The notes beneath the pieces are model-generated. The model had not been told where the DNA came from and did not search any database. It worked only from the letters and a program-made list of their open reading frames with translations. Source: JALYGY01 sp963800975 (GTDB taxonomy: Bacteria; Actinomycetota; Rubrobacteria; Rubrobacterales; Rubrobacteraceae). Taken from it: a DNA stretch of 64,000 bases. Location of the stretch: the NCBI GenBank assembly GCA_963800975.1, contig CAWDDB010000008.1:434001-498000 (forward strand). Reading direction: 5' to 3'. The position numbers and the translations under genes were made by a program. Shown piece after piece: positions 17,676 through 26,873 of this stretch (positions are counted from its first letter, which is position 1; the number at the start of each line of letters is the position of its first letter).

Positions 17676-19016
17676 GTGCGCGAGAACCCGCGAGACCCGG
17701 GGCCAGAGGCGGCCAGCACGGAGATTGTCCGGCGCGAAGCCGGGGTGGTTGTAGTAGGCGCGGGATTCGCCGGGGCTTCCCTGATCCGAAGCCTGCCGCC
17801 GGGGCTGCGTCGTCCTGGGGACGTGCTGCTGGTGGACCGGTCGGATGAGTACCCCTTTGTACCCCTGATACACGAGGTCGCGGTGGGCAGGATTCATCCC
17901 GCTAGCGTGATCTCGGACATCCCTTCCCTGTGCAAGAGTCGGTGCGGCTTCCTGCAAGCCGAGGCGCTAGATGTGAATCCCGCAGATCGGAAGCTCGCGA
18001 CCTCGGCGGGCGTGATCGGCTACGAGCACCTGGTGCTCGCGGCCGGCAGTGAAGCGGCGCGTCCCCCGGACGGTATGGCCCCCCACTTCCAGCTCTTCTG
18101 GACGCTTGCGGACGCGCTACGCCTGCGAGGCTCGCTCCGGGAGGCCTGGCACGCGAGTACCGGCCGTGCCGCCGGCCGCGCTTCCGGGCCGGGCGAACTC
18201 ACCGTCGCTATCGTGGGCGGGGGTGCCACAGGCGTTGAGCTGGCAGCCGAGATCGCGGCCCTGTTCAGGTACCTCGGGAAGAGGACCGCAAGGAGCCCGG
18301 TGTTCGAGCCAAGGGTCGTCTTGCTCGAAGCAGAGGAACGCCTGATCGGCTGGCTACCCGAATACTTCCACCGGGAGGCGCTGCGCCAGCTCGGCCGCCT
18401 CGGCGTGGAGGTGCGGCTCGGCACGAGGGTCGAGGAGTCGAACGAGGAAGGCGTGCGGGCGGGAGACGAACATCTCCCGGCGCGTGTCCGTGTCTGGACG
18501 GCTGGGTTGGAGATCTCGGACCTGATCAGGAAGCTGCCCGGAGAGCACGGCATCGCCGGGCGTGTCAAGGTAACCCCCCACCTCACCCTCCCGGCTCACG
18601 ACGATGTCTACGTCCTTGGCGACGCGGGGATCTACGAGGACTCCCGCCTCGGGGCACTTCCCCCGACCGCGTCCGTGGCCGTACAACAGGGACCGTGGAC
18701 CGCCAGGGACCTCTCGCGCCGGCTGCGAAAAAATGTGCCCCCAGCACAACGCCCCGCCTTCAGGTTCCTGAACCGCGGGTACGCGGTCAGCCTCGGACCG
18801 GAGAACGCGGTGGCCGACCCGCTCGGCGTCAGGCTGAAGGGGGCCGCGGCCCAGGCCCTTTACCGGAGCGTGCTCCTGTACTACCTCAAGAGCCGCCGCG
18901 ATCGCGTGCTGGCCGCCTCCGACTGGGCTATGGAACGGACCATCGGACGCGTGGGCTTCGAAGCAGATCGGCCGACGAATGGTTTGGGAGCACAGGTGTC
19001 GGGCGTCAGTACATGA
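17676..19016 (+). CDS. FAD-dependent NAD(P)H oxidoreductase, NDH-2 type
   Basis: 446 residues. The FAD-binding motif VVVGAGFAGASLIRSL is near residue 25 and the NAD(P) motif VAIVGGGATGVELAAEIA near 178; YVLGDAGIY near 315 is the second FAD contact. The pattern fits type II NADH dehydrogenase, which passes electrons from NADH to quinone without pumping protons. Start GTG 17676, with GGAGG about 11 nt upstream. This is one of two NDH-2-like genes in the window (the other starts at 35915). Confidence 0.88.
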   Translation: MRENPRDPGPEAASTEIVRREAGVVVVGAGFAGASLIRSLPPGLRRPGDVLLVDRSDEYPFVPLIHEVAVGRIHPASVISDIPSLCKSRCGFLQAEALDVNPADRKLATSAGVIGYEHLVLAAGSEAARPPDGMAPHFQLFWTLADALRLRGSLREAWHASTGRAAGRASGPGELTVAIVGGGATGVELAAEIAALFRYLGKRTARSPVFEPRVVLLEAEERLIGWLPEYFHREALRQLGRLGVEVRLGTRVEESNEEGVRAGDEHLPARVRVWTAGLEISDLIRKLPGEHGIAGRVKVTPHLTLPAHDDVYVLGDAGIYEDSRLGALPPTASVAVQQGPWTARDLSRRLRKNVPPAQRPAFRFLNRGYAVSLGPENAVADPLGVRLKGAAAQALYRSVLLYYLKSRRDRVLAASDWAMERTIGRVGFEADRPTNGLGAQVSGVST

Positions 19017-19139
19017 CCGGCAAAGTTCCAGCCAGCCCGCGCCACCTGGCCACAGCTCGACCCCGGACGACCCGGAGAAGGATCGTCAGAGGCCAGATAC
19101 ATCACTACTGAGAAATATGCGAAGCCCGGCCACAAGGAT

Positions 19140-19727
19140 TCAGGCCTCGACCACCACAAACCAGTCCCCGGAGAAAATGACGCTCCCGCCGCCGAGCTCC
19201 TCGGCGAGATCCCTCGGATCGAAGTACCTTTTGTAGACTTCGTGGCGCGAGCCGTCGTTGAGGACGCGTTCCTGGATCTCTTCTGGCCGATGGTCCGGCC
19301 TGAGCGCCGCGTCAACCACGACCAGCTTCTCCGCAACCCTGCGGGCTTCTAACAGAAACCGGGCCCGTTCCGCTGACCGCAGGTGGCCGTAGAAGTGGCC
19401 GGCAAACACCCTCTCGAACGAATCGTCCGGGAAGGACGGCGCTAGCGCGTCTCCAACGACAAACCGTCCGCTCGGCACCCTCTTCCTGGCGAGTTCGAGC
19501 ATACCCTCGCTCTGATCTAACCCCGTTATCTCCCCCCTCAGGTGCCGGGTCAGGTATCCCGTGCCGCAGGCCAGGTCAAGCGTGCGGGCGGGAGCAAGCC
19601 CCAAGATCGTGCGTTCGACTTGGCCCAGTTCCGCGTGCCATCCGGGCCTCTCGCGGTCGGCGAAGAGGCCGGTGCCCCTGTACCAATCGTCGTACTCCGA
19701 GGCGCGCAGATCGTAGTACCGCCTCAC
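19140..19727 (-). CDS. Class I SAM-dependent methyltransferase
   Basis: About 195 residues from a GTG at 19727, giving VRRYYDLRASEYDDWYRGTG, a usual start for UbiE/MenG-like methyltransferases; the frame is open further upstream but that part overlaps the preceding gene. SAM motif I is LDLACGTGYLTRHL; ITGLDQSEGMLELARKR follows. Substrate unknown. It lies 17 nt after the ferredoxin-like gene, probably in one operon with it and perhaps with the malic enzyme. Confidence 0.85.
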   Translation of the reverse strand: MRRYYDLRASEYDDWYRGTGLFADRERPGWHAELGQVERTILGLAPARTLDLACGTGYLTRHLRGEITGLDQSEGMLELARKRVPSGRFVVGDALAPSFPDDSFERVFAGHFYGHLRSAERARFLLEARRVAEKLVVVDAALRPDHRPEEIQERVLNDGSRHEVYKRYFDPRDLAEELGGGSVIFSGDWFVVVEA

Positions 19728-19744
19728 GGCCGCACGTCTGCCGG

Positions 19745-20020
19745 CTACGACTCGACCCTGGCAGGCGCCAGGTGGCGTTCGACGATCCTCGGCACTTCGT
19801 CCAGCGTTACGCGGGTGTACCAGACGTCGTCCGGGTAGACGAAAACTACGGGGCCCTGGTCGTGGCGACGCGAGCACACATTGCGCAGAACCGCCGCCGC
19901 TTGAAGGCCTCTCCGCTCGACCTCGGCACGAAATGCTTCGAGGAGCTCTCCTCCCCCCTTGGACCCGCACCGCCCCTCACCAGGCGTGGCGCAGACGAAG
20001 ATCTGTCGAAGCTTGGCCAC
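19745..20020 (-). CDS. Thioredoxin-like [2Fe-2S] ferredoxin-type protein with one expected Cys missing
   Basis: 91 residues from GTG 20020. FVCATPGEGRCGSKGGGELLEAF and the closing VYPDDVWYTRV match the (2Fe-2S) ferredoxin family. That family uses four Cys: two in the first block, both present, and two in a later CxxxC. Here the later block reads NVCSRRHDQGP, with one Cys and a His where the fourth ligand is expected. Cluster binding may therefore be altered (a Cys3His1 site) or lost. The DNA frame is unbroken on both sides, so this is not a frameshift effect. Confidence 0.8.
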   Translation of the reverse strand: MAKLRQIFVCATPGEGRCGSKGGGELLEAFRAEVERRGLQAAAVLRNVCSRRHDQGPVVFVYPDDVWYTRVTLDEVPRIVERHLAPARVES

Positions 20021-20113
20021 GCCACAGATTCTAAGCCGAGCCGGAGATAAATCCAGCCGGTGAGGGCTTCGGGCCACATGGGCCCCCAAGACCAGACGCC
20101 CGTGAGCCGAAAC

Positions 20114-21559
20114 CTAGAACGCCGTCGCCGAGAGGCCGGTCTCGGCCCGCTCCTGCACGCGTCTGGCCATCCCGCTCTCCTTGGCGGTCTCGGCCACGGC
20201 CTCGGCGACCGTTGGCGCGACCCGCTCGTCAAAGACGCTCGGGATTATGTAGTCCTCGGAGAGCTCCTCTTCGGGGATCACATCGGCTATCCCCCTGGCG
20301 GCCGCGAGCTTCATGTCCTCGTTTATCTCGTAGGCGCGCACGTCCAGGGCGCCGCGGAAAATGCCTGGGAAGCACAGGACGTTGTTGATCTGGTTCGGGT
20401 AATCGCTGCGGCCCGTGGCGATGATGCGCGCGTGCCCGAAGGCTTCTTCGGGTCGGATCTCCGGGTCGGGGTTCGCCATCGCGAAGATTATCGGGTCCTC
20501 GCCCATGCTTTCGAGATCGTCCACGGTCAGCACGCCAGGGACCGATAGCCCGAGGAAGAGGTCGGCCCCCTCAACCGCGTCGCGCAGGTCACCCGTCCTG
20601 TCCTCCGGGTTGGTGTGCTCGGCGAACCATTCCTTGGCCGGGTTGAGACCTTCTCGGCCCTTGTGCACGATGCCCTTCGAGTCGCAGCCGACGATATTCG
20701 TCGCGCCGGCGGAGAGCATGATCTTCGCGCACGCCACCCCCGAGGCGCCGACGCCGTTCACGACGATGCGGAGTTCCTCGATCTTCTTGCCCACGATCTT
20801 GAGGGAGTTTATGAGCGCGGCGAGCACGACGACGGCGGTGCCGTGCTGGTCGTCGTGGAAGACTGGGATGTCGAGTTCCTCCTTGAGGCGCTCCTCTATC
20901 TCGAAGCAGCGCGGGGCGGAGATGTCCTCGAGGTTTATCCCGCCGAACGACGGGGCCAGGTTCTTGACGGTCTGAACGATCTCGTCCGTGTCCTTGGTGT
21001 CGAGGCACAAGGGGAAAGCGTCGACCCCGGCGAACTGTTTGAAGAGCGCGGCCTTGCCCTCCATGACGGGCATGGCTGCCCGCGGCCCGATGTCACCAAG
21101 GCCGAGGACGGCGGTGCCGTCGGAGACGACCGCAACGGTGTTTCGCTTTATGGTGAGGTTGAAAGCCCTCTCGGGTTCCTGGGCGATGGCCCGGCATACG
21201 CGAGCGACGCCGGGCGTGTAGACCATCGAGAGGTCGTCGCGCGTCCTGATCTGCATCTTGGACCGGACCTCGATCTTGCCACCAAGGTGCATCAGGAACG
21301 TCCTGTCGGAGACGTTCACTACGTTGACCTCTGGTAGCCCGTCGACGACCTTCAGAATGTCCTGTCCGTGCTCGGAGTCGCGCGCGTTGATCGTGATGTC
21401 GCGGGTGCTCCGCTCCTGCCCCATCCGAACGATGTCTACCGCGCCGACCATGCCGCCCGCGTCGCCGACGGTCGTCAGGATCTTGCCGAGCGACCCGGCC
21501 CGGTGCGGGAACTCGACCCGCAGGGTGAAGCTGTAGCTCGCGCTTGGTATGGTTTCCAT
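20114..21559 (-). CDS. NAD(P)-dependent malic enzyme with N-terminal ACT domain
   Basis: 481 residues. Residues 8-85 form an ACT-like domain (SFTLRVEFPHRAGSLGKILTT); the enzyme follows with MVYTPGVARVCRAIA, VVSDGTAVLGLGDIGP (malic enzyme signature), FHDDQHGTAVVVLAAL and the nucleotide site VVNGVGASGVACAKIML. It decarboxylates malate to pyruvate. The ACT domain suggests control by a small ligand, perhaps an amino acid. The spacing of 93 nt to the downstream ferredoxin gene allows but does not prove an operon. Confidence 0.95.
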   Translation of the reverse strand: METIPSASYSFTLRVEFPHRAGSLGKILTTVGDAGGMVGAVDIVRMGQERSTRDITINARDSEHGQDILKVVDGLPEVNVVNVSDRTFLMHLGGKIEVRSKMQIRTRDDLSMVYTPGVARVCRAIAQEPERAFNLTIKRNTVAVVSDGTAVLGLGDIGPRAAMPVMEGKAALFKQFAGVDAFPLCLDTKDTDEIVQTVKNLAPSFGGINLEDISAPRCFEIEERLKEELDIPVFHDDQHGTAVVVLAALINSLKIVGKKIEELRIVVNGVGASGVACAKIMLSAGATNIVGCDSKGIVHKGREGLNPAKEWFAEHTNPEDRTGDLRDAVEGADLFLGLSVPGVLTVDDLESMGEDPIIFAMANPDPEIRPEEAFGHARIIATGRSDYPNQINNVLCFPGIFRGALDVRAYEINEDMKLAAARGIADVIPEEELSEDYIIPSVFDERVAPTVAEAVAETAKESGMARRVQERAETGLSATAF

Positions 21560-21686
21560 GCAGGTGTTCCTTTCCCCTCTGCGTCTTTGCGAAAGATTGT
21601 ATTGTAGCCGCCGCTTCCGGTAAACGAGTCAGCCAGGGATCGGACAGCGCGCCACGGGCCAGTTGCTACCCGATGCTGCGGACCTC

Positions 21687-22139
21687 CTAAACCGGCAGGA
21701 ATGCCGGGTCGTCCGGCAAGTCCGTTCCGGGGAGGGCTTCGCGCCGCGCCAGGAACCATCTTCCGAGCTCCGTCCGGGGGCCCGCCTCGCCCGAGGCCTG
21801 CTCCAGCCCGGCCCGCAACTCGTGCAGCAGCGGCGGCCGCTCGCCATAGGAGATCACCTCTAGCTCCGCACCAACCGCAGCGTCCACGAACTCGCCCCAC
21901 AGTCCCACCTCCCTCGCGGAAGGGTCCGGCGGCGAGGCGAGGGCCTGTCGTACCTCCCCCGGTAGGCTCGCGGGATCCGGGACGTTGGTCATCGCGGGAT
22001 CCGACTCCGAAGGGAGCTCCGCGAGGTACCTACGAGCGGCGAAGAGCAAGAGCCGCGAGGAGACCGTGCGCTTGGCCCACGACGTAGCGACCCGCTCCCA
22101 ATCGACAAAGGATCCGGCGTAGAGCCTTTCGAGGTCCAT
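21687..22139 (-). CDS. Hypothetical protein, 150 residues
   Basis: Starts at ATG 22139 (MDLERLYAGSFVDWERVATSW). Mostly helical and charged, with a Pro-rich middle (NVPDPASLPGEVRQALASPP) and no Cys, signal peptide or membrane segment. I recognise no family. Codon use (GC-rich third positions) matches neighbours, and the frame extends upstream without a stop opposite the next gene, but that part looks like antisense shadow. Confidence 0.6.
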   Translation of the reverse strand: MDLERLYAGSFVDWERVATSWAKRTVSSRLLLFAARRYLAELPSESDPAMTNVPDPASLPGEVRQALASPPDPSAREVGLWGEFVDAAVGAELEVISYGERPPLLHELRAGLEQASGEAGPRTELGRWFLARREALPGTDLPDDPAFLPV

Positions 22140-22319
22140 CGTCGACGATTCTAATGCATGGGCCCATCGCCGGAGCGCAACGTCGCCGCTTTGTAGTACA
22201 CACCCCTGGGGAGCGCGGGGTAGATTCCGGCCGCCTCCCACGAGCGCTCGATCTCGGCTAGACTCTACGAGCCGTTCTTCGGCGCACGGCAGTCGACCGC
22301 CACGCGGGTGAGGATTCGC

Positions 22320-23903
22320 ATGCAGGACAGGATCAGGGTGTGCCAATGGGGGGCCTTCGACGTCGCCAACTACGGCGACCAGGTCTTCCCCCTGGTCGCG
22401 AAGGAGCAGCTTGCGGCCCGAATTCCCAATCTGGACCTCGTGTGCTTCGCGCCGCTCGGCCACGCCTCCCTGCCTCCTGGTAGCCCGCCGCTGTTTCCCC
22501 TCGTCCCCGGAGGAGGTCCGTTGGACCGGCATCGGCGAGCGTATTTCGCCGAGCACTTCGACGCGGTCCTGATCGGAGGCGGAGATCTCCTGCGGTTCGA
22601 CCCGTCGGAACCGGGCTACGACGCGCTTGGGAGGCAGAGCCCCGCGCAACCTTACGACCCGTTCCTCGACTTCCGCTGGGGAGATAACCGCCCCGACATT
22701 CTGTGGAACGCTCCTGGCGTTCCGTTCCCCTTCGAACCCTCGCGGCGGCTGCTGGTACGGCGGGCGCTCTCCCAGGTCCGCTACGCAGCGGTCAGGGACG
22801 AGGTATCGAAGGGGTACCTGTTGGAGGCGGGTGTCGAGGGCAACGTGGAGGTAGTTCCGGACAACGGCGTTCTGCTCGCGGAGACGATTCGCTCGCACGC
22901 AAGCCTGGAGGCGACGCAGGAGAAGCTGGGACGGCGAGGCAGCTTTCCCGATGCGAGGGGCAGACTGTGCTTCCAGTGCAGTCCCGGCTTTCTGAGGAAC
23001 CGCCCAAGAACCGTCGCGGCAGCGCTGGCCAACATCGCCAGGCGACAGCAACTCGAGATCGTGTTGCTCCCCGTGGGGGTCTGCCACAACGACGTGGAGG
23101 CGCTCAGGTCAATACAGGATGCGAGCTCGGGCCGCTTCACGCTGCTGGAAGATGTGGTGTTACCGCTGGAGATGGGAGCCGTGATCGGGGCGTGCGACTA
23201 CTTCGTCGGGAGCAGCCTGCACGGCAACCTCACTGCCCTATCCTTCGGGCTGCCGCACGTCGTGGTAAACAACCCGGTGCGAGCCGCCAAGCTCGAAGGT
23301 TACGTCGAGCAAGCCGGCGTAGAGGACTTTCGCATCACCGACTGGGACGACCTGGAGCCGTGCTTCGAGAGGCTAGCCGCCGCGCCCCGCAAGGACTGGG
23401 TGAAGAAAGCAGAGTCGTTCAGAGAAGGGGCGGGCAAACACTTCGATCGTCTGGCGGACCTGATCACAACCGCCGCCGCGCGGCGAAGAGGTGCCGGGCC
23501 CAGAGCATCGGCTCCCGAGCCCGACTCCAGCTCCCGCGGGGACGACTCGGCAGAGGCGTACGATACCATCGCCGCGCTACACGAGCGGCTTGAGGACGAG
23601 AGGGACGCCAGGCGGGAAACGGAGCAGGAGCTGGAGCGCTCGAAGGCGACTATCCACGAGCGACATCTGGCGCACATCGCCCAGCAGGAACGCGCGGAGG
23701 TCAGGAACAAACGGCTCGAGGACCGGATCGAGCAGCTCACGGCCCAGAGCGAGCAGCAGGAGACCGAGATCCGCGCCCTCAAGGCACTGAACCTTGCCTC
23801 GGTGGATCGCCTGCAAGAGATCGAGGAGTCCACGATCTGGCGCCTGTTCGGGCCGTACAGGTGGCTGCGCTCCGTGCTGAACGGCCGCACCCGAGGCCGC
23901 TAG
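22320..23903 (+). CDS. Polysaccharide pyruvyl transferase family protein with C-terminal coiled coil
   Basis: About 527 residues from ATG 22320, which has GGTGAGG 6 nt upstream (an in-frame GTG lies at 22308). Residues 1-370 fit the pyruvyl transferase fold: VCQWGAFDVANYGDQVFPLVA at the start, AVLIGGGDLL near 85 and FVGSSLHGNLTALSFGLPHVVV near 297. The family adds ketal pyruvate to cell-surface glycans. Residues about 400-500 are a long charged coiled coil (DTIAALHERLEDERDARRET) ending in an aromatic tip (IWRLFGPYRWLRSVL), as in some glycan-assembly proteins. It converges with PBP1A 12 nt away. Confidence 0.85.
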   Translation: MQDRIRVCQWGAFDVANYGDQVFPLVAKEQLAARIPNLDLVCFAPLGHASLPPGSPPLFPLVPGGGPLDRHRRAYFAEHFDAVLIGGGDLLRFDPSEPGYDALGRQSPAQPYDPFLDFRWGDNRPDILWNAPGVPFPFEPSRRLLVRRALSQVRYAAVRDEVSKGYLLEAGVEGNVEVVPDNGVLLAETIRSHASLEATQEKLGRRGSFPDARGRLCFQCSPGFLRNRPRTVAAALANIARRQQLEIVLLPVGVCHNDVEALRSIQDASSGRFTLLEDVVLPLEMGAVIGACDYFVGSSLHGNLTALSFGLPHVVVNNPVRAAKLEGYVEQAGVEDFRITDWDDLEPCFERLAAAPRKDWVKKAESFREGAGKHFDRLADLITTAAARRRGAGPRASAPEPDSSSRGDDSAEAYDTIAALHERLEDERDARRETEQELERSKATIHERHLAHIAQQERAEVRNKRLEDRIEQLTAQSEQQETEIRALKALNLASVDRLQEIEESTIWRLFGPYRWLRSVLNGRTRGR

Positions 23904-23915
23904 GCGGACGTCCGG

Positions 23916-25901
23916 TCAGAAAACGATCTCGTAGTAGCCACCGTAGAGTATCCTGAGGCCGCTACTGTCGCCCTCTGGGAAGTCGAGCGCCGGGTCGCTC
24001 TCCGTGGCGCGGGCCATGTAGGCGGACCAGACATCCATCGGTAGCCGCTCCCCGTTGGGTTCTTTCAGGCCGTGCACGCCGACCATGGACCTGCGGCCCT
24101 CGGGATAGCCAACCCAGACCGACGTGGCCAGGCGCGGGGTGTAGCCGATATACCAGGCATCTACGAAATCGTTCGTGGTGCCCGTTTTGCCGGCCGAAGG
24201 CAGACCGATCTCCTCGTCCAGATCGTGGTACATGCTGGCGGTCCCATCCCGGACCACCCCACGAAGTACGTTGTTTGCCACCGCGGCCTGGTTGCCGGTA
24301 AGGACCCTTCGGCCGGTAAGCCGGTGGTAGTAGAGGTCCTCGCTCTCGCCGTAGCTGGTCCTCTCGACCCGCTCGACCGCGTAGGGGGCACGGTGGATGC
24401 CTCCGCCGGCGAACGTCGCGTAGGCCGAGGCCATGTCGAGCGGGCTCACGCCGACGCCGAGCCCGCCGATGGCGGTGGATGGGTATGCCTCGACTGGGGT
24501 CGTTATGCCGAGCTCCCTCGCCGTCCGGGACACCTTTCCCAGGCCCACGTCGGCGGCGAGCTGGACGAATACGGTGTTGTCCGACTCGGCCATGGCCTCG
24601 GAGACGGAGATCTCCCCGCGCTCCACGAAGTCGTAATTGCTGACCTCGTAGTACTCGTTCTGGAAGGTGAAGCCAAGGTCCCTGGAGACGTAGACGCTTT
24701 GCGGGGAGACGTCCTCCTTGAGGGCCGCCGCGAGCACCATGGGTTTGAAGGCACTACCAGGCTGACGCCGCGCGTCGAGCGGCAGATTGAAACCCTCGGA
24801 CTGCCCGGCGAGGGCCCTTATCGCTCCGGTCTGGGGTTCCACGGTAACCACGGCGGCCGACGGATCGTCCGGTTGAGAGAGTACCCCGCGCGCCGACTCC
24901 ACCGCCGCGCGCTGAAGCGAGGGCCTGAGCGTCGTGTAGATCCTCAAACCTCCCCGGCCAAGCGCCTCCGGCCCGAGCTTCCCCTCGACCTCCCTGCGCA
25001 CACGCTCGAGGAAGGGCTCGAAGGTCTCATCGCCCGCGGGCGGGGCGGGCGAGTACTCCAGCGGTACGCCCTGAGCCTCGCTCGTCTGTTGGGCGGAGAT
25101 CATGCCCTGCTCCCGCATAAGCCGCAGCACCGTGTCCCGGCTCTGCGTGGCGTGCTCGGAGCCCGTGGTATCTCCGGTCGAGAAGTACGTAGAGGGGGCG
25201 TCGAGGAAGCCCGCAAGCGCCGCGGCCTCAGAGAGCGTCAGCTCGTCGGCGCTCTTGCCGAAGTACCTGCGCGCCGCCATCTCCGCGCCGTAGGCCCCGT
25301 TGCCGAAGTAGACCGTGTTCAGGTAGGCCGTGAGGATCTCTTGCTTGGTGTGGTGCCGTTCGTAGGAGAAGGCGAGCGCCGACTGGACGAAGCGCCGCCA
25401 GAAGGAGACCTCGAGCCGCTCGTCCTCAGGGACGAAAAGGTTCTTCATCAGCTGCTCGCTGATGGTCGACCCGCCCTCCTGCACCTCCCGCGCCCGCAGG
25501 TCCGTCCAGGCGGCCCGCGCCACCCCCTCGGGGTCAAAACCCGTGTGCTGATAGAAACGCCTGTCCTCGACGGCCACGACGGCACGCGGCAAATGCTCTC
25601 CGAAGCCCTCGAAATCCACCGTCTCCCGGCTCTCCTCGACCGAGAACTCGCCAACCTTGTTGCCTTCCGCGTCGTAGACGTAGGAGTCCTGGGCCAGCTC
25701 AGGGTACCTGCGGTCGAGGCGATCCCCGTACCCCCCGACGACGAAGAAGTACGAGCCCACGAGCACCATAACGGAGACTACGGCCATGATCAGGGCGAGG
25801 TTGAACAGAAGCCGGAGGGTCCTTAGAAAGAGGCCAAGCCGGCGCTTCTTGGAGGCCTTCTTGCTTGTCTCGAAGAGGCTGTTCACGGATCTCCCGCGCA
25901 C
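23916..25901 (-). CDS. Class A penicillin-binding protein (PBP1A-like)
   Basis: 661 residues: cytoplasmic basic start, one membrane helix (LALIMAVVSVMVLVGSYFF near residue 35), glycosyltransferase 51 domain with EDRRFYQHTGFD and GGSTISEQLMKNLF near residues 110-160, then the transpeptidase with PGSAFKP (active Ser), SDN and KTGT. It polymerises and cross-links peptidoglycan. The GTG at 25901 follows GAGG by 7 nt. No PASTA repeats. Divergent from the 25990 gene. Confidence 0.95.
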   Translation of the reverse strand: MRGRSVNSLFETSKKASKKRRLGLFLRTLRLLFNLALIMAVVSVMVLVGSYFFVVGGYGDRLDRRYPELAQDSYVYDAEGNKVGEFSVEESRETVDFEGFGEHLPRAVVAVEDRRFYQHTGFDPEGVARAAWTDLRAREVQEGGSTISEQLMKNLFVPEDERLEVSFWRRFVQSALAFSYERHHTKQEILTAYLNTVYFGNGAYGAEMAARRYFGKSADELTLSEAAALAGFLDAPSTYFSTGDTTGSEHATQSRDTVLRLMREQGMISAQQTSEAQGVPLEYSPAPPAGDETFEPFLERVRREVEGKLGPEALGRGGLRIYTTLRPSLQRAAVESARGVLSQPDDPSAAVVTVEPQTGAIRALAGQSEGFNLPLDARRQPGSAFKPMVLAAALKEDVSPQSVYVSRDLGFTFQNEYYEVSNYDFVERGEISVSEAMAESDNTVFVQLAADVGLGKVSRTARELGITTPVEAYPSTAIGGLGVGVSPLDMASAYATFAGGGIHRAPYAVERVERTSYGESEDLYYHRLTGRRVLTGNQAAVANNVLRGVVRDGTASMYHDLDEEIGLPSAGKTGTTNDFVDAWYIGYTPRLATSVWVGYPEGRRSMVGVHGLKEPNGERLPMDVWSAYMARATESDPALDFPEGDSSGLRILYGGYYEIVF

Positions 25902-25989
25902 CAGTCTACCTCACAAGGCAGGTCTCTCTCACGCACCCCGCGTGTCGACCCGTCCGGAAGGGAGCGCTCGCCGATGTTAGGATGCCGGC

Positions 25990-26298
25990 ATGCCCGAGCT
26001 TACTTGCACCGCACGCCGCGTCGGGGACCTCGAGAGCCGCACCGAGGAGTACGAGTTGTCCATCGCCGTCGAGGACGCACCGGCAAGAGAGCTAGGCGTC
26101 AGATATCAGGCGGCGCGGGCCTACGAGATAAACGCCGCCCTAGATGCGGCGTCCGAAGAGGCCCGCGCCGCCATCTCCGAAGCCAGCCCCGACCTCAAAG
26201 GTCCAACCGAAGAGGCCCTCGCCAAGTTCGCCTGGCGAACGATGCAATCAGCCAAGTACGCGGGCGGCGAGCCGGTCACCTCGAGCCTACAGCTCTAG
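25990..26298 (+). CDS. Hypothetical protein, 102 residues
   Basis: ATG at 25990 follows a TTAGGA element. The product is acidic and Ala-rich, mostly helical, with the pattern ARRVGDLESRTEEYELSIAV at the start and no signal or membrane segment. It may be a small cytosolic regulator; no family recognised. Its stop is the first base pair of the inverted repeat at 26298-26352. Confidence 0.6.
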   Translation: MPELTCTARRVGDLESRTEEYELSIAVEDAPARELGVRYQAARAYEINAALDAASEEARAAISEASPDLKGPTEEALAKFAWRTMQSAKYAGGEPVTSSLQL

Positions 26299-26352
26299 AA
26301 TTGGGAATGGTGAATGAAGAACTCAGAATTCTTCATTCCTAATCCCTAATTC
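26298..26352. repeat. AT-rich inverted repeat filling a convergent gap
   Basis: Two 24-nt arms (26298-26321 and 26329-26352) pair at about 19 of 24 positions around a 7-nt loop; the inner 10 pairs, GAATGAAGAA / TTCTTCATTC, are perfect. It spans exactly the gap between the stop at 26298 and the stop at 26355. It is much more AT-rich than its surroundings. It could be a bidirectional terminator or a mobile palindromic element. Confidence 0.75.
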
Positions 26353-26354
26353 TT

Positions 26355-26760
26355 CTATCGGTGAGACACCCGCTCGCAATCCGTGAGGACGTCCTTGCGA
26401 TCGGCCACCACGCGGTCGCGATCCTTGCCGCAGTTCACGACGTCGAGGACCGCGGGCCGGTTGTACGACTTGACGAAGTCCTTGCCGCGGCCGGCCACGA
26501 CGGTGTCCCTGGCCTCTTCCCGCTTCGGCCCGGCGTAGATGTCGTCGTTTCCGGAGCCGCCATTGAGGGAGTCCCTCGACCTGAGGCCCTTTATGAGATC
26601 GTCGCCTCCGCCGCCGCTGATCGAATCTCGCTGGTTGGATCCGATGAGCCTGTTGTCCCTGTCGTTGCCAGTTAGCGTCTCCGCCAGGGCCACCCCCGGC
26701 CACCGCCACGAGCGCCGCCATCGCGGCCGCTACCATCAGCACTGCCCTCCGACCAATCAT
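26355..26760 (-). CDS. Secreted RTX-like (hemolysin-type) calcium-binding repeat protein, one frameshift near 26690
   Basis: The start at 26760 encodes a signal peptide (MIGRRAVLMVAAAMAALVAVAG). The downstream frame encodes LTGNDRDNRLIGSNQRDS, SGGGGDDLIKGLRSRDS and NGGSGNDDIYAG, nonapeptide repeats of the GGxGxD kind that bind calcium as a beta-roll. The tail (YNRPAVLDVVNCGKDRDRVVADRKD) is typical of short actinobacterial versions. The two parts join if one G is removed from GGGGG at about 26690-26694, giving VAGVALAETLTGND. About 130 residues in all. Confidence 0.75.
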
Positions 26761-26873
26761 CGCCGCTCCTATCCAGGGGCGTGCTTAGCGCCCACCGTTC
26801 TCGTATGACCCAGCCTCCCGTCCGCGCCCAATGCCCGAATCCCCCAAATGGGTGAATTCTGGGGGCGCCGAGG

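Noticed and set aside
24072..25826. 584-codon open frame on the plus strand opposite PBP1A
   Set aside because: It is exactly antisense to a conserved gene, has no domain and reflects GC-rich third positions.
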